Under the pieces are notes generated by a model. That model worked only from the letters and a program-made list of their open reading frames with translations, was not told where the DNA came from and did no database searches. A DNA stretch of 64,000 bases, taken from NCBI GenBank assembly GCA_046295215.1, contig JBKBNP010000019.1, positions 1-64,000 of the forward strand, in the 5' to 3' direction. Both the position numbers and the translations under genes were made by a program. Below are positions 17,042-25,982 of the stretch, in pieces. This DNA is from Szabonella sp046295215 (GTDB lineage Bacteria; Pseudomonadota; Alphaproteobacteria; Rhodobacterales; Rhodobacteraceae). Numbering within the stretch: position 1 is the first letter of the stretch; each line of letters starts with the position of its first letter.

Positions 17042-17761
17042 TCAGAAGTAACTCCGCACAAGGGCGCCAGAGACCAATGCCCAGCCATCGGCCACCACAA
17101 AGAAGGCCAGCTTGAACGGCATCGAGACGATCGCCGGCGGCACCATCATCATTCCCATCGACATCAGAACGGCCGCAACGACCAGATCGATGATGAGAAA
17201 GGGAAGGAAGATCAGGAAACCGATTTCGAAGGCGCGCTGGATCTCGGACAGAAGAAAGGAGGGAACCAGCAGCGAAAGCGGGGCGTCGACGGGCGCGCTG
17301 GCGGTGCCGGGACGCAAGGCCTCCAGCGTGGCGAAGGTCTCGGCGTCGAGCCGCGCCGCCATGAAGCTGCGGAAAGGCTCCATCGTGGCGCGGAAGGCTT
17401 CGGCCGGATCGACCGCATTGCGCGACAGCGGTTCAAGCCCCTGCACCCAGGCTTCGGTGAACACCGGGTCCATCACATACCAGGTCAGAAACAGCGCAAG
17501 ACTGACGATCAGCATGTTCGGCGGTGCCTGCTGAAGCCCTATCGCCTGCCGGAGAATCGACAGGACGGTAACGATGAAGGGAAAACAGGTGATCATCACC
17601 GCGAGGCCCGGCACGATGCTCAGGATCGTGATGAGCGCGATCAGTTGCAGCACGCGCGAGGAGAGTTGCGCCCCGTCCCCAAGGTCGAGCGCGAATTCCT
17701 GCGCCCCGGCGGGCAGCGCGATCACGAGGATCGCGAAGGCCGCGCCAACAGCCCGCCACAT
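17042..17761 (-). CDS. fliP: Flagellar type III export gate protein FliP
   Basis: 239 residues, with a cleavable signal-like first helix (ending about residue 21) as known for FliP. The conserved export-gate segments are SRVLQLIALITILSIVPGLAVMITCFPFIVTVLSILRQAIG, LTWYVMDPVF and, near the end, LIIDLVVAAVLMSMGMMMVPP and SMPFKLAFFV. FliP forms the core of the export gate with FliQ and FliR, encoded at 33363 and 28045. The start overlaps the fliN stop. Last gene of fliF-fliH-fliN-fliP. Confidence 0.95.
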   Translation of the reverse strand: MWRAVGAAFAILVIALPAGAQEFALDLGDGAQLSSRVLQLIALITILSIVPGLAVMITCFPFIVTVLSILRQAIGLQQAPPNMLIVSLALFLTWYVMDPVFTEAWVQGLEPLSRNAVDPAEAFRATMEPFRSFMAARLDAETFATLEALRPGTASAPVDAPLSLLVPSFLLSEIQRAFEIGFLIFLPFLIIDLVVAAVLMSMGMMMVPPAIVSMPFKLAFFVVADGWALVSGALVRSYF

Positions 17762-18030
17762 CACAGCCCGCCGCGCAGGTTTGCCACTTCGGTCAGGCGG
17801 ACGGCGAGTTGCCCGGCCTGGTCCCCCTCCAGTTCCTGCAACTCCCCCCGCGCGATCAGGCGGTCGCCGACAAAAAGCTCCACGGGATCCTCCACCCGGC
17901 GGTCGAGCGGCAGCACGGCGTCCTTTTCGAGGCGCAAAAGATCCCGCACGAGGGGTCGCGCGCGCCCGACCGAGATCGTGATCTCGATGGGAACCTGACT
18001 GAAGGGATTGGTCTCGGTTCGGTCATCCAT
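17761..18030 (-). CDS. fliN: Flagellar motor switch protein FliN
   Basis: 89-residue SpoA-domain protein: VPIEITISVGRARPLVRDLLRLEKDAVLPLDR, DPVELFVGDRLIARGELQEL and VRLTEVANLR follow the FliN pattern. It would form part of the cytoplasmic C-ring and bind FliH of the export ATPase complex. It overlaps the end of fliH by 8 bp. Its usual partners FliM and FliG are not encoded in this window. Confidence 0.9.
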   Translation of the reverse strand: MDDRTETNPFSQVPIEITISVGRARPLVRDLLRLEKDAVLPLDRRVEDPVELFVGDRLIARGELQELEGDQAGQLAVRLTEVANLRGGL

Positions 18031-18622
18031 GCGTGGCCTCCGGTGTCGAAAGGGTGAAAAACTCCTCGGTCGCCTCCGCGATGCGGCGCAGCGTCGTGTC
18101 GAGATCGAGCCGGGTTTCCCGGCCCGCCAGCCGCAGATAAACCTGCCCTTCCCCGAGGCTGGGCTCTTCCAGTAGCGTGAGAGGAAGGCCCTCCGCCTGT
18201 TCCAGAACGAGGTCGATCAGGCCCCGGATCGCGGGATTGAAGGTCAGCACCGCCGGTGTGTCGGCGGCCTCCCGAGCAAGTGGCATCAGCATTTCAACGA
18301 TCATCGGCACCAGTGACCTGCGCGCGATTTCCGGCAGCACATGACCCACAAGCTCCCGGATCAGCGGCTCCACCGCAGCCAGCACATGGGACCGCGCCTC
18401 CTGATAGGTGAAGCCGAGCGCCTGCATGTTCCGCGCGATGTCGGCCCGCAGCCGGCTCTGCTCATCGGCCTGAGCGGTTGCGGCATCTTCCCACCCGGCG
18501 GTGTAACCCTGTTCATAGGCAGCCAGCCGCGCCTCTTCCAATGCGTTGAGATCGGTGATGACGGTTTCATTTTCCTTGTCAGGGGAGGTTTCGAACACTT
18601 CCAGTCGCAGCGGAGCCATCAT
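18023..18622 (-). CDS. fliH: FliH-like flagellar export ATPase regulator
   Basis: 199 residues. A Glu/Ala-rich helical N-terminal half (EEARLAAYEQGYTAGWEDAATAQADEQ) with the AYEQGYTAGWEDA signature of FliH/YscL proteins is followed by EARSHVLAAVEPLIRELVGHVLPEIARRSL and a C-terminal alpha/beta part. FliH holds the ATPase FliI at the base via FliN. The gene sits between fliF and fliN, starting on the fliF stop (ATGATG, so either 18622 or 18619). The family is divergent; assignment rests on pattern and position. Confidence 0.75.
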   Translation of the reverse strand: MMAPLRLEVFETSPDKENETVITDLNALEEARLAAYEQGYTAGWEDAATAQADEQSRLRADIARNMQALGFTYQEARSHVLAAVEPLIRELVGHVLPEIARRSLVPMIVEMLMPLAREAADTPAVLTFNPAIRGLIDLVLEQAEGLPLTLLEEPSLGEGQVYLRLAGRETRLDLDTTLRRIAEATEEFFTLSTPEATHG

Positions 18623-20232
18623 GCCTGCTCCTCCTCGGATTCCATCCAGCCGCGCAGGATCTGAAGCGATTCGACCTGCCGCTCGGCGATCAGGTTGCGG
18701 AGCCTCTGGACCGGATCGGCCTCTGTCGCCCTGATCCCGCCCAATTCGTTGTCGGTATAGGCGATCATCGGCCCGCCTCCCCCGGGGCCATCATCGATCT
18801 CACCGGTGAGGACGGTCTGTGCGGATTGCTCCCCAACCCCGGAGGACTTCCCCGGCAGGGTCAGCGGAGGCGCCACATCTCCGATCCGCTTCGGCGCGGC
18901 CAGCACCAGCGGGCGGATCACGAAAAGCCCCAGAACCAGAACAACAAGTCCAAGCACGGCGATCTGGATCAACCGCATCCCGTCGATCGGGCCGATTGAC
19001 GAGACGAACCCGGCCTCCATCACCGCAGACGGTTCGGGCCAGGGTTCGAAAGCGAGGGATTTCAGCGTCAGCACATCGCCGCGCGCCGCGTCGATCCCGG
19101 CGGCCGAGGCGACAAGTTCGCGCAGCGCGGCCAGTTCCTCCTCCGGACGCGGCTGAAATGTCCGGCTTCCATCCGGCGCCGTCACGGTTTCACCGTCAAC
19201 CAGCACGGCCACCGTGAGCCGCTTCACCCCGCCCGCCGCGCGCTGAACCTCGCGCCTTGTTTCGGAAACCTCGTAATTCACCCGTTCGCGCGTTTCACTG
19301 GTTGTGCTGCGGCCCTGCCCCCCAGCGCCCGCATCGCCTTCGGGCAGGTTCGAGGCAACCGTCACCTCGCCACCCGGATTGGTTGCGGAACTGCTTTTCT
19401 CTTCGCTGTCGGAAGAGATCGCGACCCGCGCCTGAGGATCGATCCGCCGCTCCACCACGGATTCTGTCGCTGTGTCCAGATCGACGGCAACCTCCACCAT
19501 TGCCCGGCCCGGACCGACCCGGGCCACCAGAAGCCGTTCGATGTTGCGCTTGAGTTCTGCGGCGCGCGCATCGCTCGCAAGGGCAGGACTCTCCGCTTCG
19601 CTGGTCGGAACGACGCCATGAACCGAATCGATGACGGCGACATCCTCGGGCATCAGCCCCGGCACGGCCGCCGCAACAAGGTGGCGCAGAGCCCTGGCCT
19701 GATCTGCCGAAATCGCCCCGCCCGCAGGCGTGACCGTGACCGATGCACTGGCCTTGCGTTCGCGCTGGAAGGGCTGGCTGGGTGCCTGGGCGATGTGAAC
19801 CCGCGCGGCCCGGATTGCCGGGCTGGCGAGAATGGTCCGGGCCAGTTCCCCTTCGCGCGCGCGCCAGAAGGCCGCGTCGAACATCTGTGCCGTGGTGCCA
19901 AAGCCGGTCATCCCGTCGAGAAGCTCATACCCCGCGGTTCCGGTGCGGGGCAGACCCTCGGCGGCAAGCGTCATGCGCAGGCTGTCGCGCTGCGCCGCAT
20001 CGACCCGGATCGAATCGCCCTCGATCGCGAAAGTCACGCCGCGCTGTTCGAGGGCCTGCACGACCTGCCCCGCTGCGGCTGCGTCGAGGCCGGAATAGAG
20101 CAATGTCATCGTCGGTGTCGCGGCCATCCGGGACAGGCCCAGAACGGCCAGAAACACGCCAAACGTGGCCCCTGCGACGATGGTGCGGTGCCGGTTCGAC
20201 AGACCGGACCAGAGGGTGACGAGGTTCTGCAC
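18619..20232 (-). CDS. fliF: Flagellar MS-ring protein FliF
   Basis: 537 residues. Two membrane segments, residues about 17-35 and near 430-450, bracket the periplasmic ring-building motifs: MTLLYSGLDAAAAGQVVQALEQRGV, YELLDGMTGFGTTAQMFDAAFWRAREGELARTI and VTPAGGAISADQARALRHLVA. GTG 20232 is chosen as start because the family begins just before the first helix and GGAAGGA lies upstream; an ATG at 20283 would add 17 residues. The C-terminal tail is where FliG would dock, but no fliG is in the window. First gene of its operon, divergent from fliL. Confidence 0.93.
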   Translation of the reverse strand: MQNLVTLWSGLSNRHRTIVAGATFGVFLAVLGLSRMAATPTMTLLYSGLDAAAAGQVVQALEQRGVTFAIEGDSIRVDAAQRDSLRMTLAAEGLPRTGTAGYELLDGMTGFGTTAQMFDAAFWRAREGELARTILASPAIRAARVHIAQAPSQPFQRERKASASVTVTPAGGAISADQARALRHLVAAAVPGLMPEDVAVIDSVHGVVPTSEAESPALASDARAAELKRNIERLLVARVGPGRAMVEVAVDLDTATESVVERRIDPQARVAISSDSEEKSSSATNPGGEVTVASNLPEGDAGAGGQGRSTTSETRERVNYEVSETRREVQRAAGGVKRLTVAVLVDGETVTAPDGSRTFQPRPEEELAALRELVASAAGIDAARGDVLTLKSLAFEPWPEPSAVMEAGFVSSIGPIDGMRLIQIAVLGLVVLVLGLFVIRPLVLAAPKRIGDVAPPLTLPGKSSGVGEQSAQTVLTGEIDDGPGGGGPMIAYTDNELGGIRATEADPVQRLRNLIAERQVESLQILRGWMESEEEQA

Positions 20233-20304
20233 TTGTATTCCTTCCAGCGGCCGTTTCGGCCGAAGTATTCTGCTTCCGGCCACGCAATCTTTCGCGGATC
20301 GGGC

Positions 20305-20319
20305 TTAACAATCGGTTAG
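20305..20319. promoter_or_regulatory. CtrA-like site between fliF and fliL
   Basis: TTAACAATCGGTTAG: TTAA at 20305-20308 and TTAG at 20316-20319 with exactly 7 bp between, one mismatch from TTAA-N7-TTAA. It lies 46 bp before fliL and 72 bp before fliF and could serve both divergent operons. Confidence 0.65.
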
Positions 20320-20365
20320 TGACCTGGCGGCTATACCTGATCCCGGAACGGATCGAGGACACCCC

Positions 20366-20848
20366 ATGGCCGAAGCTGAAATCCCGGTGGACCAGACCCC
20401 GAAGAAGGCACCGAAACCTGCGGTGCTTCTTGGCCTTCTTGCGGCTTTGCTGCTGGGGGGCGGAGGATTCTATGTCACATGGTCCGGGCTCCTGGGCAGC
20501 GGCGCCGCAGGGGTGGGCGCCGTGGCTGCCAGTCCCGGGCCGCTGCCCGATCTTGCCTTTGTGCCGGTTGACCCCGTCGTCATTTCGCTGGGGCCGGCAG
20601 CGCGGGCAAGGCATCTGAGGTTCACGGCTCAGCTTGAGGTCAATCGCGGCATGCAAGCGGATGTCACCCTGCTGATGCCGCGCATTCTCGATGTCATGAA
20701 CGGATACCTGCGGGCCGTGGACGTGGCGCGGCTGGAAGATCCTGCGGGGCTTGTGGTGTTGCGGGCGCAGATGCTGCGGCGGATCCAGCTTGTGACGGGC
20801 GAGGGCCGGGTGCGCGACCTGCTGATTACCGAATTCGTGTTGAACTGA
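20366..20848 (+). CDS. fliL: Flagellar basal body-associated protein FliL
   Basis: 160 residues: a short Lys/Pro-rich cytoplasmic start, a membrane helix at about 18-40 (PAVLLGLLAALLLGGGGFYVTW), a linker, and a periplasmic stomatin-like domain (FVPVDPVVISLG, RHLRFTAQLEVNRG, LLMPRILDVMNGYLRAVDVA, LITEFVLN). FliL rings surround and support the stator. First gene of a run through a small unknown gene, motE, motA and the 759-residue protein. A second FliL-like protein is encoded at 30244. Confidence 0.92.
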   Translation: MAEAEIPVDQTPKKAPKPAVLLGLLAALLLGGGGFYVTWSGLLGSGAAGVGAVAASPGPLPDLAFVPVDPVVISLGPAARARHLRFTAQLEVNRGMQADVTLLMPRILDVMNGYLRAVDVARLEDPAGLVVLRAQMLRRIQLVTGEGRVRDLLITEFVLN

Positions 20849-20860
20849 AAGGGGCCTGCG

Positions 20861-21259
20861 ATGGAGATGATCGCCGATATCCTGCTTGTCGCCGGGGCCT
20901 TCGGGGCAGCGCTTTATTGCTACATCCTGGCTTTGCGGGTGAAACAACTCCAGACGCTTGAAAGCGGCATGGGTGGCGCCATCGCAGTTTTGTCCGCGCA
21001 GGTCGATGACCTGACCCGGGCGCTGGAACAGGCGCGGGGGGCAGCCGACAATCAGGCAAAGGCGCTGGACGACCTGACCCGGCGCGGGGAGTCCGTGGCA
21101 GGCCGGCTCGAACTTCTTCTCGCATCGATGCATGACCTGCCCGAAGCTCCGCCAGCCCCCTCCGTCCCAAGGCCCCCCAAAACAGCGGAAACGTCTGAGC
21201 GGCGGTTGCGGTTCGTGCGACGGCGCGGACCGAGGGATGATCTGGAGGTGGCGGAATGA
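20861..21259 (+). CDS. Small membrane-anchored coiled-coil protein in the fliL-motA operon
   Basis: 132 residues, function unknown. One N-terminal membrane helix (residues about 4-25), a coiled coil at about 30-80 (AVLSAQVDDLTRALEQARGAADNQAKALDDL), then a Pro- and Arg-rich tail. The pattern resembles DUF6468-type proteins found in alphaproteobacterial flagellar loci. It is 12 bp after fliL and overlaps motE by four bases, so it is very likely made with the stator proteins and may help stator assembly. Confidence 0.75.
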   Translation: MEMIADILLVAGAFGAALYCYILALRVKQLQTLESGMGGAIAVLSAQVDDLTRALEQARGAADNQAKALDDLTRRGESVAGRLELLLASMHDLPEAPPAPSVPRPPKTAETSERRLRFVRRRGPRDDLEVAE

Positions 21260-21837
21260 CCACATCTCTGCGCGCCCGCCAAGGCCGCAAAGCCGGACGC
21301 GGCATCCTTGTGATACTTGCGCTTTTCCTGGCAGCATCGGGGGCATTGCGCCTTGGCTCCGGGCTGGGTGAGGCCCTGGCGCGCACCGAGACCGGAGGAC
21401 CGGACCCGGCGGGTCCGCTGGACTGCCCCCTGCCGCCAGCGGCTCTGCTCGATGCCCTGCAGGACCGGGAGGCGCAGGTCGCCGCACAGGAGGCCGCAGC
21501 AGCAGACCGGCGGGCGGCCCTGGCACTGGCGGAAGCCGCCATCGTGCAGCGCCTTGCGGAACTGCGCGATGCCGAGGAACGGCTCGCCGCAACGCTGAAC
21601 ACCGCCGATGGTGCAGCCGAGGCTGATCTCGCCCGGCTCACCGAAGTCTACGAGACCATGAAGCCGAAGGTGGCAGCCGGTCTTTTCGCTGCAATGGCCC
21701 CGGAATTTGCGGCAGGCTTTCTCGGCCGGATGCGCCCGGACGCCGCAGCGGCGATCCTGTCGGGCATGGAGCCGAATGCGGCCTATACCGTCAGCGCGCT
21801 GCTGGCCGCCCGCCATTCCAATGTCCCGAAAAACTGA
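21256..21837 (+). CDS. motE: MotE-like stator chaperone (MgtE N-like domain)
   Basis: 193 residues: an N-terminal membrane/signal helix (about 17-33), a helical periplasmic stretch rich in Ala/Glu (EAQVAAQEAAAADRRAAL, LRDAEERLAATL), and a C-terminal MgtE-N-like module (VYETMKPKVAAGLFAAMAP, AAGFLGRMRPDAAAAILSGMEP). MotE in Rhizobium is a periplasmic chaperone for MotC; homologues in Rhodobacteraceae flagellar loci share this architecture. The gene lies immediately upstream of motA, and the next gene encodes a large periplasmic protein that could be its client. Confidence 0.8.
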   Translation: MTTSLRARQGRKAGRGILVILALFLAASGALRLGSGLGEALARTETGGPDPAGPLDCPLPPAALLDALQDREAQVAAQEAAAADRRAALALAEAAIVQRLAELRDAEERLAATLNTADGAAEADLARLTEVYETMKPKVAAGLFAAMAPEFAAGFLGRMRPDAAAAILSGMEPNAAYTVSALLAARHSNVPKN

Positions 21838-21855
21838 GCCGGTAGAGACGGTTCC

Positions 21856-21860
21856 TTAAC
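21856..21860 (+). promoter_or_regulatory. CtrA half-site upstream of motA
   Basis: TTAAC occurs between the motE stop and motA, 74 bp before the motA start. The second half at the right spacing is poor (CTGA). It could be a half-site or chance; it fits the pattern seen before five other flagellar operons. Confidence 0.3.
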
Positions 21861-21933
21861 CCGACCCTGAAAACATGGCGCGGACCGCAGGTGGCTTCCC
21901 AGGCGGCGCAGACCGAAGCAATGGAATGGCTCG

Positions 21934-22803
21934 ATGATCGGAATAATCGGTATCGTTGTGATTTTTGTCATGGTTTTCGGCGGCTACATCCTCGCCGGTG
22001 GCAAGATGGGGATCATCCTCAAGGCCCTGCCATTCGAGATGATCATGATCGGCGGTGCGGCAATCGGGGCATTCCTTCTGGCGAATGATGCCGCCGCCGT
22101 AAAGACGACCGCACGCGACATCGGCAAGGTCTTCAAAGGGCCGAAATGGACGAATTCCGACTACCGGGATCTCCTGTGCCTGCTGTTCGAACTGATCCGC
22201 GTTGCCCGCGCCAATCCCGTCGCGCTGGAGGAACATATCGAAAACCCCGAAAGCTCGGCGATCTTCGGGCGTTACCCGCGCATTCTGCATGACCATGAGG
22301 CAGTGGACCTGATCTGCGACACCTTGCGCGCGGCCTCGATGAACTATGATGACCCGCATCAGGTGGAAGAGGTTCTCGACAAGCGCATGGAGACAAGCCA
22401 GCACCATGCGCTGCATTCCAGCCATGCCCTGCAGTCGGTGGCCGATGCCTTGCCCGCCCTCGGCATCGTGGCTGCGGTCCTCGGCGTCATCAAGACCATG
22501 GCATCCATCGACCAGCCGCCCGAGATTCTGGGAAAGATGATCGGTGGCGCGCTCGTCGGCACGTTTCTGGGTGTTTTTCTTTCCTACGGGCTGGTCGGCC
22601 CCTTCGCCAACCGCGTCAAGGCCGTGGTCGAGGAAGATGCGCATTTCTACCTCCTGATCCGCGAAGTGCTTGTCGCAAACCTTCACAACCACCCGGCGAA
22701 TATCTGCATCGAGGTCGGCCGGCAAAACACGCCGCATCATGTCCGTCCGGGCTTTTCAGAGCTTGAAGAGGCGTTGCGGGGCCTGAAACAGGATGCTGCC
22801 TGA
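21934..22803 (+). CDS. motA: Flagellar motor stator protein MotA
   Basis: 289 residues with four membrane segments: residues about 2-22 and 28-50, then near 170-195 and 205-225. Between them is the cytoplasmic loop, with the charged region expected to contact the rotor (RYPRILHDHEAVDLICDTLR). The conserved ADALPALGIVAAVLGVIKTMASIDQPPEILG and GGALVGTFLGVFLSYGLVGP leave no doubt. It forms the proton channel with MotB (gene 10 kb upstream). The stop overlaps the start of the next gene (TGATG). Confidence 0.95.
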   Translation: MIGIIGIVVIFVMVFGGYILAGGKMGIILKALPFEMIMIGGAAIGAFLLANDAAAVKTTARDIGKVFKGPKWTNSDYRDLLCLLFELIRVARANPVALEEHIENPESSAIFGRYPRILHDHEAVDLICDTLRAASMNYDDPHQVEEVLDKRMETSQHHALHSSHALQSVADALPALGIVAAVLGVIKTMASIDQPPEILGKMIGGALVGTFLGVFLSYGLVGPFANRVKAVVEEDAHFYLLIREVLVANLHNHPANICIEVGRQNTPHHVRPGFSELEEALRGLKQDAA

Positions 22804-25082
22804 TGAATATGCGACGTTTTGCGGCTTTCGTCCTGGGATGCTGGCTGATGATCGCGCCGATGGTGGCACAGAGCCAGTCGGTGCGGGTCACGTCCGGCGA
22901 ACATGCCGGGTTCTCCCGCATCGTGCTGCAATTTCCACAATCGGTCGACTGGACCGTGATGCGGACCGGGTCCGGCTATGCGCTGTCTGTCCCGGGCGTG
23001 CGGCCGCGCTATGGCCTGACCGATGTCTTTCGCCTTATCCCGCGAGACAGGCTCGCCGCGATCCATGCCGATCCCGCCACCGGAATGCTGCAGTTGACCA
23101 TCGGTTGCACCTGTCATGTGCTGCCTTTCGAGCTGCGCCCCGGCGTCGTCGTCCTCGACATCCGGGACGGACCTGCGCCGCCAGGGTCGTCGTTCGAGGT
23201 GACGGCGACAGGCTCGGAGGCCCCCCCCCTTGTCGTGGCCACACCACCGCGAGCCGGCCCGAGACCAAGGAAAAACCCTTCGAGAATCGTGACTGTTCCG
23301 CAGCCCAGCCTCAATGCCGGCGTCCTGAACTGGCGCAATGACCTGCTGGAAGCGGCGAGGTTGCCCATAGCGGTGGTGACACCCGATCCGGGCTCCGCCA
23401 GTCTGGACGAAGCCCGCCTGCAGCTCATCCGCCAACTGGGCCGTGGCGCAACGGAAGGTGTGGTCGAATTCACGGATGCGCTGGACAGGATCCCGCGCGC
23501 CATCACGGCTCCACAGGCCGGGCTGGACCTTCAGATCCGCATCGGACCCGAACCCGGCCTCGATGCCGATGCAGGCCGGCGCGTCCCCGGGATGCTCACA
23601 GCGCAGGGCGGCGGGTGCTTCACAGACGAGCAACTCGACCTCGCGGGTTGGGGTCTGAATGGCGATGTCGCCTCCAGCATAGGTGAGGTCCGCGCATCGA
23701 TTCTGGGTGAGTTCGACCAGCCGGACGAAGCTGCCACCGCTTTGGCAATCCGGTATTTCCTGCATCTCGGGTTCGGTGCCGAAGCGCGGGAACTGATCGT
23801 CCATTTCCTGCCGGACGCGTCGGAACGGGGGCTGTGGCTGGCGCTCGCTGCTGTTCTGGACGGGGACCGGACGGACGTCGCCCCCTTCATAGGGATGGAG
23901 GTCTGTGACAGCGCTGCGGCCCTCTGGGCCGTGCTTGCCACTTCTGCTCCGGCCTCGGGCCGGAAGATCGACATTGCAGCCCTGCTGCGCAGCTTCTCCG
24001 GCCTCCCCCTGCATCTGCGGCGCCATGTCGGGCCCGGGCTGGCCGATCGCTTTCGCGAAGGCGGTGACCTGTCGACGGCGGGTGCGATCCGTGACTCCAT
24101 TCTCCGCGCACCGGGCGAGACCGCGGCAGAGGTCCGGCTGATGGACGTTGAACTGCATCTCGCCAGAGAGGGAGGGGAGCAGGCCCGGCGGCTTCTCGAA
24201 CCGCTCATTGCAGGGTCTGGCACGGTCGCGGCAGACGCGGCAGTCAGCCTGATCCATGCCCAGATCTCGGCCGGAAAATCCGTTGATGAGGATCTCATCA
24301 CGGCCACCGCCGCCTTCCTGCACGAGGCGATGGGAGGCGCGCGTTCGGAACCGATCGCCGAGGCGCTCGCCCTCGGACTCGCCTCCCGGTCCCGTCTGGA
24401 CGAGGCCTTGTCCATTCCGGGCCTTTCGGTGCAGTCCTACGCATCCCTGTGGAGGGTCTTTGCGGGCATCGCGGATCGGAACGCTTTGATTTCTGCATCC
24501 GTCGGCAGATCACCACAGGAAATCGAGAAGATCCCGCCCGAGACCCGGCTCGCGATTGCGGCGCAGCTCAATGGAAACGGGCTGTTTCGTCCTGCGCATG
24601 GCTGGCTTGAGGGGCTGCACACTCCCGAATACAGGATGGAGCGGGCGCGCGCGCATTCCGGGCTTCGCAACTGGCGCGCAGTTCTGGTGGATCTGGCGGG
24701 ACTGGAGGAGGAAGGCGCGTCACGACGGAGGGCAGACGCCCTGGCCGCATTGAACGATCCCTCCGTTCTGGACCTTCTGACCCGGATGGATATGCCGGAG
24801 GCCCGTTCGGCGGCTGCCCGTCGGCTCGGTGTCTGGTCGGAACTGCTGCAGGAGCCACCCTCCGGACATTGGGGAAATGCCGCGCGCCTTTTGACCGCCG
24901 CCACCCCTGCGGAAACCGGCGGATCCGATCCGGCGGAAGCCGCATCCACAAATGATCGCGAACAACAGGGCGAACCGGCCCGCAACCTTGCCGCCCAGCC
25001 CCTTGCGAGCGCGCGCCGGATCATCGAGGAGAGCAGAGCCGCCCGCGGGACAATCGAGATGCTTCTCGCAACCATTCCCTAG
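22803..25082 (+). CDS. Large secreted helical-repeat protein coupled to motA
   Basis: 759 residues, not a family I can name. A Sec signal peptide (cleavage after about residue 25, AQSQS) is followed by a beta-rich segment to about residue 130 (GFSRIVLQFPQSVDWTV, VRPRYGLTDVFR, LQLTIGCTCHVLPFEL) resembling AMIN-type domains, a Pro-rich linker, then some 500 residues of Ala/Leu-rich helices resembling TPR or Sel1-like repeats. The start lies inside the motA stop codon, so translation is coupled. With MotE upstream, the best guess is a periplasmic stator or rotor-stabilising protein analogous to rhizobial MotC. Confidence 0.75.
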   Translation: MNMRRFAAFVLGCWLMIAPMVAQSQSVRVTSGEHAGFSRIVLQFPQSVDWTVMRTGSGYALSVPGVRPRYGLTDVFRLIPRDRLAAIHADPATGMLQLTIGCTCHVLPFELRPGVVVLDIRDGPAPPGSSFEVTATGSEAPPLVVATPPRAGPRPRKNPSRIVTVPQPSLNAGVLNWRNDLLEAARLPIAVVTPDPGSASLDEARLQLIRQLGRGATEGVVEFTDALDRIPRAITAPQAGLDLQIRIGPEPGLDADAGRRVPGMLTAQGGGCFTDEQLDLAGWGLNGDVASSIGEVRASILGEFDQPDEAATALAIRYFLHLGFGAEARELIVHFLPDASERGLWLALAAVLDGDRTDVAPFIGMEVCDSAAALWAVLATSAPASGRKIDIAALLRSFSGLPLHLRRHVGPGLADRFREGGDLSTAGAIRDSILRAPGETAAEVRLMDVELHLAREGGEQARRLLEPLIAGSGTVAADAAVSLIHAQISAGKSVDEDLITATAAFLHEAMGGARSEPIAEALALGLASRSRLDEALSIPGLSVQSYASLWRVFAGIADRNALISASVGRSPQEIEKIPPETRLAIAAQLNGNGLFRPAHGWLEGLHTPEYRMERARAHSGLRNWRAVLVDLAGLEEEGASRRRADALAALNDPSVLDLLTRMDMPEARSAAARRLGVWSELLQEPPSGHWGNAARLLTAATPAETGGSDPAEAASTNDREQQGEPARNLAAQPLASARRIIEESRAARGTIEMLLATIP

Positions 25083-25319
25083 GCCCCGCCAGACCGCTCC
25101 TGACAGGGGATCCGCCTCGCAAAGGGCGGATGCGACAAACTTGCCCACGACCTTCGCATTCGATGTTCGGTGTTCGGTGAAACTCAAGGCGCGCGCGGTC
25201 ATAGGAAAATGCCCCCGGCAAGCTGGTGGCGCGATAACGCTTTGGAAGGATTCTCTGAATAGGATCCTTCACAGGGGCAGAATGCCCTCCGGGAAGCCGG
25301 TCATTGCGAGGGAAAAGCC

Positions 25320-25982
25320 ATGGTCGGCCCGAGGACGAAATTCGCCTGCCTTTTCTGTCTTGTTATCCCCGCAGGGGCCAATGCCGCCATGGACGCCTGC
25401 CTGCAGGCGGCCCATGAGGCGGCTGCAAGGCATGGCGTTCCGGGCGCGATCCTCGTGACAATCGCGCAGGCGGAATCGGGGACAGGGCCGGAGCGGACCC
25501 CCTGGCCCTGGACATTGAACGCCGCGGGCAAAGGCCATCGGTTCGACAGTTCGCACGCGGCCCTGAAGGCGCTCCGTGACCGGCTGGACAGCGGCGAAAC
25601 GAGTGTCGACATCGGATGCTTCCAACTGAATTTCCGCTGGCACGGGCATGCCTTCGCCTCGCTCGAAGATATGATCGACCCGCCCCTCAATGCCGATCAT
25701 GCCGCCCGCTTTCTCGCCACCCTCTACCGCGAATCAGGCGACTGGCGAGAGGCAGCCGGGGCCTATCATTCGCGCAGGGAGGAACATGCCACCCCCTATG
25801 TAAGAAGGCTCGAACGGATCTTCGCCGAACTCAGGCCAGATTTTCCCCGGAGGCAGGGTCAGCGACAGATCGAAAAGGCTCAGGTGCCGCCTGAAGCGCC
25901 GAAACCGGACCCGGGGCTGTTGACCGCCCGCCCGCCCCTCGCTCTCGGCCCGGTGCGACCGCTTGCCGGGGCCGGCGCATGA
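25320..25982 (+). CDS. Flagellar lytic transglycosylase (SLT domain)
   Basis: 220 residues. A Sec signal peptide (cleavage after about 23, AGANAAM) is followed by an SLT lysozyme-like domain: ILVTIAQAESGTG with the catalytic Glu at residue 52, WPWTLNAAG, DIGCFQLNFRWHG and AGAYHSRREEHATPYV. The C-terminus is Pro-rich. It overlaps the flhA start by four bases. By analogy with SltF of Rhodobacter sphaeroides, a Sec-exported enzyme that opens peptidoglycan for the rod, this is probably the flagellum-specific transglycosylase. That fits with the separate FlgJ-type protein at 59530 having no enzymatic domain. Confidence 0.85.
   Translation: MVGPRTKFACLFCLVIPAGANAAMDACLQAAHEAAARHGVPGAILVTIAQAESGTGPERTPWPWTLNAAGKGHRFDSSHAALKALRDRLDSGETSVDIGCFQLNFRWHGHAFASLEDMIDPPLNADHAARFLATLYRESGDWREAAGAYHSRREEHATPYVRRLERIFAELRPDFPRRQGQRQIEKAQVPPEAPKPDPGLLTARPPLALGPVRPLAGAGA

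Noticed and set aside
16711..17115. 134-codon plus-strand frame in the flgI-fliP gap
   Set aside because: No ribosome site or conserved pattern, and its end depends on reading antisense fliP.
19925..21592. 555-codon minus-strand open frame opposite fliL and motE
   Set aside because: Low-complexity shadow of fliL, the coiled-coil gene and motE, all of which have clear motifs and ribosome sites.
25235..25262. Possible sigma-54 promoter (TGGCGCG then CGCTT) before the transglycosylase gene
   Set aside because: Two mismatches in the conserved -12 element; spacing alone is not convincing.
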